Shown: one piece after another, positions 22,862-35,869 of the stretch
How the letters are laid out: each line of letters starts with the position of its first letter
Numbering within the stretch: position 1 is the first letter of the stretch
Source of the DNA: Cyrtodaria siliqua
Taxonomy: Eukaryota > Mollusca > Bivalvia > Adapedonta > Hiatellidae
NCBI GenBank assembly: GCA_037043455.1
Contig: JAWPHD010005114.1
Coordinates: 106,482 to 170,481 of the forward strand
DNA length: 64,000 bases
Direction: 5' to 3'
Program-made: the position numbers and the translations under genes
Notes under the pieces: model-generated
What the model saw: the letters and a program-made list of their open reading frames with translations, nothing else
Database searches by the model: none
Told to the model about the DNA's origin: nothing

Positions 22862-23165
22862 AACAACAACAATAACAACACCAACCAAAACAACACCAAC
22901 CAAAACAACACTAATAACAACACCAACCAAAACAACACTAATAACAGCACCAACCAAAACAACACTAATAACAACACCAACCAAAACAACACTAATAACA
23001 ACACCAACCAAAACAACACCAATAACAGCAGCGACCAAAACAACACTAATAACAACACCAACCAAAACAACACTAATAACAACACCAACCAAAACAACAA
23101 CAAAAATTACAACATACCAACCACAACAAAACAAACATCACAACAAAACCTACAACAACAACAAC
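22862..23165 (+). repeat. 27-bp minisatellite encoding Thr-Pro-Lys repeats
   Basis: The unit aacaccaaccaaaacaac-actaataac is 27 bp, a multiple of three, and recurs about nine times. In the plus frame 22812-23171 it reads TPTKTTLIT repeatedly, resembling a mucin-like stalk. The minus frame reads VVLVGVVIS. No splice sites or flanking domain support expression. 22208-22811 shows nothing firm; at most ATGAACTGGAGGCG near 22488 precedes a good donor (gtgat|gtaagt, 22545). Confidence 0.6.
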
Positions 23166-23276
23166 AGATAAACACGGCGAAACAATTCAATAATGTGTTA
23201 CCTTTATCGCGATAAAATCCAAATATGCTGATGATATAGAGTACAATTCAAATAAATGAATGCCATAAAGTAATCA

Positions 23277-23340
23277 CAGAGTTGAGTTGAATTGGAGTTT
23301 TACGTCGTACCAACAAAAAAGATAAAATGGCGCCATTCCA
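23277..23340 (-). repeat. Possible SINE tail fragment
   Basis: Gttgagttgaattggagttttacgtcgtaccaac resembles the 3' tails (gaattgaattttatagttgcaccaac) of SINE family B at 57231 and of 38250. Only the tail is present. Confidence 0.35.
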
Positions 23341-23572
23341 GGCCCACTCTCTTCTAGGTCCATTCTGCATATTTGAATGATCATGGACTAAAATTAAATA
23401 TTGATGATTAGTTGTTGTTCGTATCCAAAACGCTACTACGCTTAGCAGCGTTAACATTAGACGAACGTGCATCACAATGTAAGAAGTCTTTTGTTGTATT
23501 CCGGTGCGCTATGCTTCTCTAAGCATTAACGTCTATGTTGTCTATGTGGGATAAAAAAGGGAATCAAGTAAA

Positions 23573-26500
23573 AATGCATCAGGCGATAGTCTCCTCTGAT
23601 GTAATGACACAATGCATAAGGCGATAGTCTCCTCTGATGTAATGACACAATGCATAAGGCGATAGTCTCCTCTGATGTAATGACACAATGCATAAGGCGA
23701 TAGTCTCCTCTGATGTAATGTCACAATGCATAAGGCGATAGTCTCCTCTGATGTAATGACACAATGCATAAGGCGATAGTCTCCTCTGATGTAATGTCAC
23801 AATGCATAAGGCGATAGTCTCCTCTGATGTAATGACACAATGCATAAGGCGATAGTCTCCTCTGATGTAATGACACAATGCATAAGGCGATAGTCTCCTC
23901 TGATGTAATGACACAATGCATAAGGCGATAGTCTCCTCTGATGTAATGACACAATGCATAAGGCGATAGTCTCCTCTGATGTAATGACACAATGCATAAG
24001 GCGATAGTCTCCTCTGATGTAATGACACAATGCATAAGGCGATAGTCTCCTCTGATGTAATGACACAATGCATAAGGCGATAGTCTCCTCTGATGTAATG
24101 TCACAATGCATAAGGCGATAGTCTCCTCTGATGTAATGACACAATGCATAAGGCGATAGTCTCCTCTGATGTAATGTCACAATGCATAAGGCGATAGTCT
24201 CCTCTGATGTAATGACACAATGCATAAGGCGATAGTCTCCTCTGATGTAATGTTACAATGCATAAGGCGATAGTCTCCTCTGATGTAATGTCACAATGCA
24301 TAAGGCGATAGTCTCCTCTGATGTAATGACACAATGCATAAGGCGATAGTCTCCTCTGATGTAATGACACAATGCATAAGGCGATAGTCTCCCCTGATGT
24401 AATGACACAATGCATTAGGCAATAATCTCCTCTGATGTAATGTCACAATGCATAAGGCGATAGTCTCCCCTGATGTAATGACACAATGCATTAGGCAATA
24501 ATCTCCTCTGATGTAATGACACAATGCATAAGGCAATAGTCTCCTCTGATGTAATGACACAATGCATAAGGCAATAACCTCCTCTGATGTAATGACACAA
24601 TGCATAAGGCGATAATCTCCTCTGATGTAATGACACAATGCATAAGGCAATAGTCTCCTCTGATGTAATGACACAATGCATAAGGCGATAGTCTCCCCTG
24701 ATGTAATGACACAATGCATTAGGCAATAATCTCCTCTGATGTAATGTCACAATGCATAAGGCGATAGTCTCCCCTGATGTAATGACACAATGCATTAGGC
24801 AATAATCTCCTCTGATGTAATGACACAATGCATAAGGCAATAGTCTCCTCTGATGTAATGACACAATGCATAAGGCAATAATCTCCTCTGATGTAATGAC
24901 ACAATGCATAAGGCGATAATCTCCTCTGATGTAATGACACAATGCATAAGGCAATAGTCTCCTCTGATGTAATGGCACAATGCATAAGGCAATAGTCTCC
25001 TCTGATGTAATGTCACAATGCATAAGGCAATAGTCTCCTCTGATGTAATGTCACAATGCATAAGGCGATAGTCTCCTCTGATGTAATGTCACAATGCATA
25101 AGGCGATAGTCTCCTCTGATGTAATGTCACAATGCATAAGGCGATAGTCTCCTCTGATGTAATGACACAATGCATAAGGCGATAGTCTCCCCTGATGTAA
25201 TGTCACAATGCATAAGGCGATAGTCTCCTCTGATGTAATGTCACAATGCATAAGGCGATAGTCTCCTCTGATGTAATGTCACAATGCATAAAGCAATAGT
25301 CTCCTCTGATGTAATGTCACAATGCATAAGGCGATAGTCTCCTCTGATGTAATGACACAATGCATAAGGCGATAGTCTCCCCTGATGTAATGGCACAATG
25401 CATAAGGCGATAGTCTCCTCTGATGTAATGTCACAATGCATAAGGCGATAGTCTCCTCTGATGTAATGACACAATGCATAAGGCGATAGTCTCCCCTGAT
25501 GTAATGTCACAATGCATAAGGCGATAGTCTCCCCTGATGTAATGTCACAATGCATAAGGCGATAGTCTCCCCTGATGTAATGTCACAATGCATAAGGCGA
25601 TAGTCTCCCCTGATGTAATGTCACAATGCATAAGGCAATAGTCTCCTCTGATGTAATGACACAATGCATAAGGCGATAGTCTCCCCTGATGTAATGACAC
25701 AATGCATAAGGCAATAGTCTCCCCTGATGTAATGTCACAATGCATAAGGCGATAGTCTCCCCTGATGTAATGACACAATGCATAAGGCAATAGTCTCCTC
25801 TGATGTAATGACACAATGCATAAGGCAATAGTCTCCTCTGATGTAATGACACAATGCATAAGGCGATAGTCTCCTCTGATGTAATGACACAATGCATAAG
25901 GCAATAGTCTCCCCTGATGTAATGTCACAATGCATAAGGCGATAGTCTCCCCTGATGTAATGACACAATGCATAAGGCAATAGTCTCCACTGATGTAATG
26001 ACACAATGCATAAGGCGATAGTCTCCTCTGATGTAATGACACAATGCATAAGGCAATAGTCTCCTCTGATGTAATGACACAATGCATAAGGCAATAGTCT
26101 CCTCTGATGTAATGCCACAATGCATAAGGCAATAGTCTCCTCTGATGTAATGACACAATGCATAAGGCAATAGTCTCCTCTGATGTAATGACACAATGCA
26201 TAAGGCGATAGTCTCCTCTGATGTAATGACACAATGCATAAGGCAATAGTCTCCTCTGATGTAATGACACAATGCATAAGGCGATAGTCTCCTCTGATGT
26301 AATGACACAATGCATAAGGCAATAGTCTCCTCTGATGTAATGACACAATGCATAAGGCAATAGTCTCCTCTGATGTAATGACACAATGCATAAGGCAATA
26401 GTCTCCTCTGATGTAATGTCACAATGCATAAGGCAATAATCTCCCTTGATGTAATGGCACAATGCATAAGGCAATAGTCTCCTCTGATGTAATGACACAA

Positions 26501-29500
26501 TGCATAAGGCAATAGTCTCCTCTGATGTAATGTCACAATGCATAAGGCAATAATCTCCCTTGATGTAATGGCACAATGCATAAGGCGATAGTCTCCTCTG
26601 ATGTAATGACACAATGCATAAGGCGATAGTCTCCTCTGATGTAATGACACAATGCATAAGGCGATAGTCTCCTCTGATGTAATGACACAATGCATAAGGC
26701 GATAGTCTCCTCTGATGTAATGTCACAATGCATAAGGCGATAGTCTCCTCTGATGTAATGACACAATGCATAAGGCGATAGTCACCTCTGATGTAATGAC
26801 ACAATGCATAAGGCAATAGTCTCCTCTGATGTAATGACACAATGCATAAGGCGATAGTCTCCTCTGATGTAATGACACAATGCATAAGGCGATAGTCTCC
26901 TCTGATGTAATGACACAATGCATAAGGCGATAGTCTCCTCTGATGTAATGTCACAATGCATAAGGCGATAGTCTCCTCTGATGTAATGACACAATGCATA
27001 AGGCGATAGTCTCCTCTGATGTAATGACACAATGCATAAGGCGATAGTCTCCTCTGATGTAATGTCACAATGCATAAGGCGATAGTCTCCTCTGATGTAA
27101 TGACACAATGCATAAGGCTATAGTCTCCTCTGATGTAATGACACAATGCATAAGGCGATAGTCTCCTCTGATGTAATGTCATAATGCATAAAGCGATAGT
27201 CTCCTCTGATGTAATGACACAATGCATAAGGCGATAGTCTCCTCTGATGTAATGACACAATGCATAAGGCGATAGTCTCCTCTGATGTAATGTCACAATG
27301 CATAAGGCAATAGTCTCCTCTGATGTAATGACACAATGCATAAGGCAATAGTCTCCTCTGATGTAATGACACAATGCATAAGGTGATAGTCTCCTCTGAT
27401 GTAATGACACAATGCATAAGGCGATAGTCTCCTCTGATGTAATGTCACAATGCATAAGGCGATAGTCTCCTCTGATGTAATGACACAATGCATAAGGCGA
27501 TAGTCTCCTCTGATGTAAGGACACAATGCATAAGGCGATAGTCTCCTCTGATGTAATGACACAATGAATAAAGCGATAGTCTCCTCTGATGTAATGACAC
27601 AATGCATAAGGCGATAGTCTCCTCTGATGTAATGACACAATGCATAAGGCGATAGTCTCCTCTGATGTAATGACACAATGCATAAGGCGATAGTCTCCTC
27701 TGATGTAATGTCACAATGCATAAGGCGATAGTCTCCTCTGATGTAATGACACAATGCATAAGGCGATAGTCTCCTCTGATGTAATGACACAATGCATAAG
27801 GCGATAGTCTCCTCTGATGTAATGACACAATGCATAAGGCGATAGTCTCCTCTGATGTAATGACACAATGCATAAGGCGATAGTATCCTCTGATGTAATG
27901 ACACAATGCATAAGGCGATAGTCTCCTCTGATGTAATGACACAATGCATAAGGCGATAGTCTCCTCTGATGTAATGACACAATGCATAAGGCGATAGTCT
28001 CCTCTGATGTAATGACACAATGCATAAGGCGATAGTCTCCTCTGATGTAATGTCACAATGCATAAGGCGATAGTCTCCTCTGATGTAATGTCACAATGCA
28101 TAAGGCGATAGTCTCCTCTGATGTAATGTCACAATGCATAAGGCGATAGTCTCCTCTGATGTAATGTCACAATGCATAAGGCGATAGTCTCCTCTGATGT
28201 AATGTCACAATGCATAAGGCGATAGTCTCCTCTGATGTAATGTCACAATGCATAAGGCGATAGTCTCCTCTGATGTAATGACACAATGCATAAGGCGATA
28301 GTCTCCTCTGATGTAATGACACAATGCATAAGGCGATAGTCTCCTCTGATGTAATGACACAATGCATAAGGCGATAGTCTCCTCTGATGTAATGACACAA
28401 TGCATAAGGCTATAGTCTCCTCTGATGTAATGTCACAATGCATAAGGCGATAGTCTCCTCTGATGTAATGTCACAATGCATAAGGCGATAGTCTCCTCTG
28501 ATGTAATGTCACAATGCATAAGGCGATAGTCTCCCCTGATGTAATGTCACAATGCATAAGGCGATAGTCTCCTCTGATGTAATGACACAATGCATAAGGC
28601 GATAGTCTCCTCTGATGTAATGACACAATGCATAAGGCGATAGTCTCCTCTGATGTAAGGACACAATGCATAAGGCGATAGTCTCCTCTGATGTAATGAC
28701 ACAATGAATAAAGCGATAGTCTCCTCTGATGTAATGACACAATGCATAAGGCGATAGTCTCCTCTGATGTAATGACACAATGCATAAGGCGATAGTCTCC
28801 TCTGATGTAATGACACAATGCATAAGGCGATAGTCTCCTCTGATGTAATGTCACAATGCATAAGGCGATAGTCTCCTCTGATGTAATGACACAATGCATA
28901 AGGCGATAGTCTCCTCTGATGTAATGACACAATGCATAAGGCGATAGTCTCCTCTGATGTAATGACACAATGCATAAGGCGATAGTCTCCTCTGATGTAA
29001 TGACACAATGCATAAGGCGATAGTATCCTCTGATGTAATGACACAATGCATAAGGCGATAGTCTCCTCTGATGTAATGACACAATGCATAAGGCGATAGT
29101 CTCCTCTGATGTAATGACACAATGCATAAGGCGATAGTCTCCTCTGATGTAATGACACAATGCATAAGGCGATAGTCTCCTCTGATGTAATGTCACAATG
29201 CATAAGGCGATAGTCTCCTCTGATGTAATGTCACAATGCATAAGGCGATAGTCTCCTCTGATGTAATGTCACAATGCATAAGGCGATAGTCTCCTCTGAT
29301 GTAATGTCACAATGCATAAGGCGATAGTCTCCTCTGATGTAATGTCACAATGCATAAGGCGATAGTCTCCTCTGATGTAATGTCACAATGCATAAGGCGA
29401 TAGTCTCCTCTGATGTAATGACACAATGCATAAGGCGATAGTCTCCTCTGATGTAATGACACAATGCATAAGGCGATAGTCTCCTCTGATGTAATGACAC

Positions 29501-31690
29501 AATGCATAAGGCGATAGTCTCCTCTGATGTAATGACACAATGCATAAGGCTATAGTCTCCTCTGATGTAATGTCACAATGCATAAGGCGATAGTCTCCTC
29601 TGATGTAATGTCACAATGCATAAGGCGATAGTCTCCTCTGATGTAATGTCACAATGCATAAGGCGATAGTCTCCCCTGATGTAATGTCACAATGCATAAG
29701 GCGATAGTTTCCCCAGACGTAATGTCACAATGCATAAGGCGATAGTCTCCTCTGATGTAATGTCACAATGCATAAGGCGATAGTCTCCCCTGATGTAATG
29801 TCACAATGCATAAGGCGATAGTCTCTCCTGATGTAATGTCACAATGCATAAGGCGATAGTCTCTCCTGATGTAACGTCACAATGCATAAGGCGATAGTCT
29901 CCCTTGATGTAATGGCACAATGCATAAGGCAATAGTCTGCCCTGATGTAATGGCACAATGCATAAGGCGATAGTCTGCCCTGATGTTATGGCACAATGCA
30001 TAAGGCGATAGTCTCTCCTGATGTAATGGCACAATGCATCAGGCGATAGTCTCCCCTGATGTAATGTCACAATGCCTCCCTTGATGAATTGGCACAATGC
30101 ATAAGGCAATAGTCTCCCCTGATGTAATGTCACAATTCATAAGGCAATAGTCTCCCCTGATGTAATGGCACAAAGCATAAGGCGCTAGTCTCCCTTGATG
30201 TAATGGCACAATGCATAAGGCGATAGTTTCCCCAGATGTAATGTCACAATGCATTTGACGATAGTTTCCCCAGATCTAATGTTACAATGCATAAGGCGAT
30301 AGTCTCCTCTGATGTAATGTCACAATGCATAAGGCGATAGTCTCCCCTGATGTAATGACACAATGCATAAGGCGATAGTCTCCTCTGATGTAATGTCACA
30401 ATGCATAAGCGATAGTCTCTCCTGATGTAATGACACAATGCATAAGGCGATAGTCTCCCCTGATGTAATGTCACAATGCATAAGGCGATAGTTTCCCCAG
30501 ACGTAATGTCACAATGCATAAGGCGATAGTCTCCTCTGATGTAATGTCACAATGCATAAGGCGATAGTCTCCCCTGATGTAATGTCACAATGCATAAGGC
30601 GATAGTCTCCCCTGATGTAATGACACAGTGCATAAGGCGATAGTCTCTTCTGATGTAATGACATAATGCATAAGGCGATAGTTTCCCTAGACGTAATGTC
30701 ACAATGCATAAGGCAATATTGTCCCCTGATGTAATGTCACAATGCATAAGGCGATAGTCTCCCCTGATGTAATGTCACAATGCATAAGGCGATAGTTTCC
30801 CCAGACGTAATGGCACAATGCATAATGCGATAGTGTCCCCTGATGTAATGTCACAATGCATAAGGCGATAGTCTCCCCTGATGTAATGACACAATGCATA
30901 AGGCGATAGTTTCCCCAGATGTAATGTAACAATGCATAAGGCGATAATTCCCCTGATGTAATGGCACAATGCATAAGGCGATAGTCTCCTCTGATGTAAT
31001 GTCACAATGCATAAGGCTCCCCTGATGTAATGTCACAATGCATAAGGCGATAGTCTCCCCTGATTTAATGTCACAATGCATAAGGCGATAGTTTCCCCAG
31101 ACGTAATGTCACAATGCATAAGGCGATAGTCTCCTCTGATGTAATGTCACAATGTATAAGGCAATAGTCTCCCCTGGTGTAATGTCACAATGCATAAGGC
31201 GATAGTCTCCTCTGATGTAATGTCACAATGCATAAGGCAATGTTTCCCCAGATGTAATGTCACAATGCATAAGGCGATAGTTTCCCCAGATGTAATGTCA
31301 CAATGCATAAGGCGATAGTCTTCTCTGATGTAATGTCACAATGCATAAGGCGATAGTGTCCCCTGATGTAATGCCACAATGCATAAGGCGATAGTCTCCC
31401 TTGATGTTATGGCACAAAGCATAAGGCGATAGTCTCCCTTGATGTATCGGCACAATGTATAAGGCAATAGTCTCCACTGATGTAATAGCACAATGCATAA
31501 GGCGATAGTCTCCCTTGATGTAATGACACAATGCAATCGGCGATAGTCTCCCCTGATGTAATGGCACAATGCATAAGGCGATAGTCTCCCCTGATGTAAT
31601 GGCACAATGCATAAGGTGATAGTCTCCCCTGATGTAATGGCACAATGCAATAGGCGATAGTCTTCCCTGATGTAATGGCACAATGAATGC
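23573..31690. repeat. 38-bp satellite array, about 210 copies
   Basis: The monomer gcgatagtctcctctgatgt-aatgacacaatgcataag is 38 bp and fills about 8.1 kb. Common variants are gac/gtc before acaa, gcaatag for gcgatag, and ctcccctg for ctcctctg. The minus strand has no stop in any frame of the consensus. Because 38 is not a multiple of three, every long frame cycles through all three readings, giving a 38-residue period and open frames up to 712 codons (25545-27683). These frames are not credible genes: they lack flanking unique coding sequence and arise from the monomer itself. The left edge is sharp. The right 2 kb is diverged. Confidence 0.98.
27446..29707. repeat. Higher-order duplication of 30 monomers (1140-bp offset) inside the 38-bp array
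   Basis: By line-by-line comparison, 27446-28567 and 28586-29707 match at a constant 1140-bp offset. They share rare markers: gatgtaagg at about 27515 and 28655, caatgaataaagc at about 27562 and 28702, agtatcctc at about 27882 and 29022, and ctatagtc at about 28410 and 29550. Confidence 0.95.
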
Positions 31691-31880
31691 CCCTAGGCAT
31701 TTAGGTATTTGCTTGAACAAATGTATATTGCAAATGAGTTTTGTTCCTATTCAAAAAGGTTAACATAATTATAGGATTTTCAGTTAATTTTCAACTATCT
31801 TTTTATTGTCAGTGTTAAAGTCATAGTTCCAGGTTCCCTATGTGTAACCCTAGGTAGTGTAATGGATAGCACCACGTCCT

Positions 31881-32075
31881 ATGTTTCCACCGCGGCGTGA
31901 CCTGGTGCAGATACCATAGGTAATAGCTATGTTTTCACCGCGGCGTTATCTGGTGCAAATACCAGTAGGTAATAGCTATGTTTCCACCGCGGCGTGACCT
32001 GGTGCAGATACCAGTAGGTAATAGCTATGTTTCCATCGCGGCGTGACCTGGTGCAGATAGCAGTAGTTAATAACT
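31881..32075. repeat. 49-bp minisatellite, four copies
   Basis: Gtttccaccgcggcgtgacc-tggtgcagataccagtagg-taatagctat recurs at 31881, 31929, 31978 and 32027 with small changes. 31691-31880 is unremarkable. Confidence 0.9.
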
Positions 32076-32094
32076 AAGTCTGTTTCAGCAGTAC

Positions 32095-32545
32095 GTTTTC
32101 TGCGGGTTGCAGAGAGATGGTATACCATTCCTGGTTGAGCAATGGTACCTTTCTGGCAGTTTGCAGAACATCTTTCCTGCGGGTTGCAGAGATTATACCT
32201 TTCCTGCAGGTTGCAGAGCGATGGTACCTTTCCTGCGGGTTGCAGAGAAACTGTACATTCCCTGCGGATTGCAGAGATGGTACCTTTCCTGCAGGTTGCA
32301 GAGCAATGGTACCTTTCCTATGGGTTGCAGAGAAATTGTACAATTCCTGTGGGTTGCAGAGATGATACATTTCCCCCAGCGGGTTGCAAAGAGAGTACAT
32401 GTAGTACATTTGCTGTGGGTTACAGAGAGATGATACGTTTTCTGTGGGCTGCAGAGCGATGACACATGTCCTGCGGGTTGTAGACAGATGGTACCTGTCC
32501 TGAGGGTTACAGAGCGACGATACCGCAGGTTGAAGAGCGGTGAGA
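32095..32545. repeat. About 27-30-bp minisatellite (tttcctgcgggttgcagag)
   Basis: Cctttcctgcgggttgcaga with atggta or gagcgatggta spacers recurs about 15 times. It opens frames on both strands (32107-32433 plus, 32193-32585 minus), which are repeat-derived. Confidence 0.9.
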
Positions 32546-32559
32546 TTTTTGTGTGAAAA

Positions 32560-33260
32560 TATTTAAAGGACCATAACTCCATCAAAAATCATCAAATCGG
32601 AACCACATGACGACTGGGATGATAATTAAAGCCCTGATGACGATAAGCGTATTTCAGCTTCATACTGAAGCAACACATAGCATTTTTCAATAATTCAAGG
32701 GCCATAACTCTGGTGTTACAAAAATGATCAAGCTGGTTTTCGAACTTGTCCAAGATTTCATCAATATCAACAAACTGGTCAAGATTGGAAAATATCAAAA
32801 TACAAGATGAAGTTGCTAAAGGATTCACATAGCAAAATATGGCATTTTTAATTCAAACAAGGGCCATAACTATAGTAATATAAGAATACAGAATATGGCA
32901 TTATCCAATAAATTAGTGCCATAACTATGGTGTTATTAACCCGATCCAGATAGTTTTATAACCTTGTCCAAGCTTAAATTAATATCACTAATCTTGCCCA
33001 GTTTGATAAAGATAAAATACAATATGAAGGTGCTAGAGTGTTCACAATGCAGACTATGGCATATTTCAGTAAAACAAGAGCCATAACTCTAATGTTAATC
33101 CGATATGACTGGTTTACAAACTTGTCCGAGCCTCCATTGATATAAAGACACTGACACATTTTGGTAAAGATCGAACAAACAAGAGCTGTAGAGGACAGCC
33201 CAGCTCGACTATTTGAATTTTCAGAGAACAAGAAATGATACACCAGGCATACCATCCGAA
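32560..33260. repeat. Dispersed repeats with 'gggccataactc' phrases
   Basis: Units of about 150-200 bp repeat gggccataactctggtgtta - aacttgtccaag - ttgataaagat - tgaagttgc. This is the same style of old interspersed repeat as at 34590-34910. No coding support. 33261-33719 is similar, unassigned sequence with 'tttgacctttgacccc' phrases. Confidence 0.5.
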
Positions 33261-33719
33261 AATAAAGGGGCTAGCTAATGTGTCAAGAAGGAAAACATTG
33301 GCATTTTCATTAAATCAAGGGGCCACAATTTTTCTGTGATGGCATGGAGGTAATTTCATAATAACCCTTTCAAAGGATACATAATGCAAATTTTATATTA
33401 AAGTTGAAAATGTGAAGAAAATATGTTAAAAGTATATGTAAATGCATTTGACCTTTGACCCCTTTGTGACCTTGATCTTTCATCCAATGATCTTGAACTC
33501 AATAGATACGATCATCGTCCCATTACAATAAAGTATGTAAGTTTGATGATGATTGGATAAAAAATGTGGAAGTTATTTACATGTTAAGAAATGCGGACGT
33601 AACCATTAACCTGATGTTAAGAGCCCATCAACACATAAATTCAATGTGTGACCATGAACTTTGACCTATACACCCCAACAGTCGAACTAAAAATATCAAA
33701 TTAATTGTAAAGTTTGACC

Positions 33720-34375
33720 CAGGAGCTAGGTCCACAAAGGTGGGGAAGAACCTAGGGTCTACGCTGGTTGGATGGTTGTATCCGTCTGTTAATGCTCAGT
33801 AAGTGTATATATGGTTATAGTGTAGGGATATCAACGGTTTACAAGTTATGACACAGCGGCTATGTCACCAGGGGTGGGGAAGAAGCCTAGGGTCTACACT
33901 GGTTGGATGGTTGTATCCGTCTGTTAATGCCCAGTAAGTGTATATATGGTTATACGGTAGGGATCTCAACGGTTTACAGGTTATGACCCAGGGGCTATGT
34001 CACCAGGGGTGGGGAGGGAGTATGGGGTCTATGCTGGTTGGATGGTTGTATCCGTCTGTTCATGCCCAGTAAATGTATATATGGTTATAGGGTAGGGATT
34101 TTAACGGTTTCCAAATTATGACCAAGAGGCTATGTCCCTAGGGTTGGGGGAAGGAGACCGGTGTCTTTGCTATTTGGGTGGTTATATCCATCTGTTCATG
34201 CCCAGTAAGTGTATATATGGTTATAGGGTGGGGATCTCAATGGTTTCCAAGTTATGACCGAGGGGCTATATCCCCAGGGATGGGAAAGCAACCCGGGGTC
34301 TATGCCGGTTGGATGGTTGTATATGGTTATAAGGTAGGGATTTCACCGGTTACGAAGTTATGACTCAGGGGGACC
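33720..34375. repeat. 135-bp tandem repeat, five copies
   Basis: Ggttggatggttgtatccgt recurs at 33766, 33901, 34036, about 34171 and 34307, with cccagtaagtgtatatatgg and gctatgtcaccaggggtggg in each unit. Confidence 0.92.
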
Positions 34376-34589
34376 GCCCACACCCTCATATTCCACCTCT
34401 TGTGACCCCCTGGTGGGTCCTATTCTGACCCCAGGGTCACCATTTGAGCAAACTTGGTAGAGGACTACTAGACGATGCTACATACAAAATATCTAAGCTG
34501 CAGCCCTTTTTGTTTCGGAGAAGAAGATTTTGAAGTGTTTTTTCCTATCTACTTCCATTTAAAAACGACATTTTTTACCAATTCAGGGG

Positions 34590-34965
34590 CCATAATTTTA
34601 TCAAAATGAACGAAAGAGTTATGGGGATTGTTGGATAAGGTACAGAATTTGATGTGAAACATTAGTTTAAAATTTTAATGCAACAGCTTGAGTATTATTG
34701 AAGTTATACATCTATTGCACAAAAACTTTAAGGTAAAGACATGACAATCAAAGGGCCATAACTTTTTCAAAATGCATGGAAGAGTTACGGGGATTGTTGG
34801 ATAAGTTGCAGAATTTGATGGGAAACTTTAGTATAAAGTTTTAATGCAATAGCTTGAGTAGTATTGAAGTTATAAATATATTGCACAAAAACTTTAAGGT
34901 GAAGCTGGGGACGCCAACGCCGACACCGTGGTGAGTAGGATAGCTCTCACTATTCTTCAAGCTAA
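34590..34965. repeat. Dispersed element with two tandem 155-bp units
   Basis: Gggccataactt-ttcaaaatg - agagttacggggattgttgg - gcaatagcttgagtagtatt - attgcacaaaaactttaagg occurs at 34590-34735 and 34752-34907. It is followed by the tail acgccaacgccgacaccgtgg. 34966-35870 contains nothing identifiable. Confidence 0.65.
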
Positions 34966-35869
34966 AAAATGAAGTGCCTATCATGTTCACAAGGCAAATG
35001 TTAACGGACAAACGATACAAAACTCGCCTTCCCCTTCCCGCCTAAAATGTTAACAAACAGAGAAATGGCGAAGACTGACAACGCGCCATCAATTAAACTC
35101 ATCTGGCAAAAACAAACAAAACTACAAATATTTCAAAAATAGTTGTATTAAAGGAGACAATAACACAAAGGGGGAGGTGGTGTGGGGGAGGGTCCTACCC
35201 CTCTGTCTCTAGCGGGATTTGCAGGGTTGTATTCTACCCCGTCAACCACACGTTTCTAAACAAATTAAGTTTACAGTAATATCTAATCAGATAAAGTACA
35301 TTATACAGTTATGTAAAATATTCATAAACTGGTGCTATTAAACTTTTAAAGGAAGTACATCAGGATTGGTATTTTTTTAAATTGTTCAAATACATTATTT
35401 TTATATTAAATTGATAAAAAAGAAAAGAAATTACACACCTCAAAAATAAATTACACTGAACATTAAACATGTTAAAAATAAAAGACCCAAAGGAGGTATT
35501 TTCTAACTATGGTTATGCACCAGGGTTAGCTACTTAAAACTTGGTGGTAAAAAAATCACGATATATTGCAACTCGATAAGATGCAGATATTGCCTAGGTT
35601 CTCTTCGTGGCAGCCATTTATAACCTGGGGATTTCAATATGGCCTGACAAGATTTGTTGCATTGAAAAATTATTAATTATTGCGATGTATTATAGGAAAC
35701 TTTGGACACTTTATAGTATATATTTTTTTTTTAAACAAATTCAGCCTCAAATCCTGATGCATCCCCTTTAATCGTGTTAATTATAAATATCACTACTAGT
35801 TTATATAAAAGTTGAACTATCTTGATATATTTACAGAGTAGCTATATTACACAAGAAGCACCAATAGTG

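Noticed and set aside
25545..27683. 712-codon open frame as a repeat protein gene
   Set aside because: It lies wholly within the satellite, all three frames are open, and there is no unique flanking coding sequence or start context.
23573..31690. CRISPR-like regular repeat array
   Set aside because: The 38-bp units abut directly with no unique spacers, and the sequence context is animal.
32107..32585. Overlapping 82-130-codon frames on both strands
   Set aside because: They arise from the about 28-bp minisatellite, with no unit-independent coding sequence.
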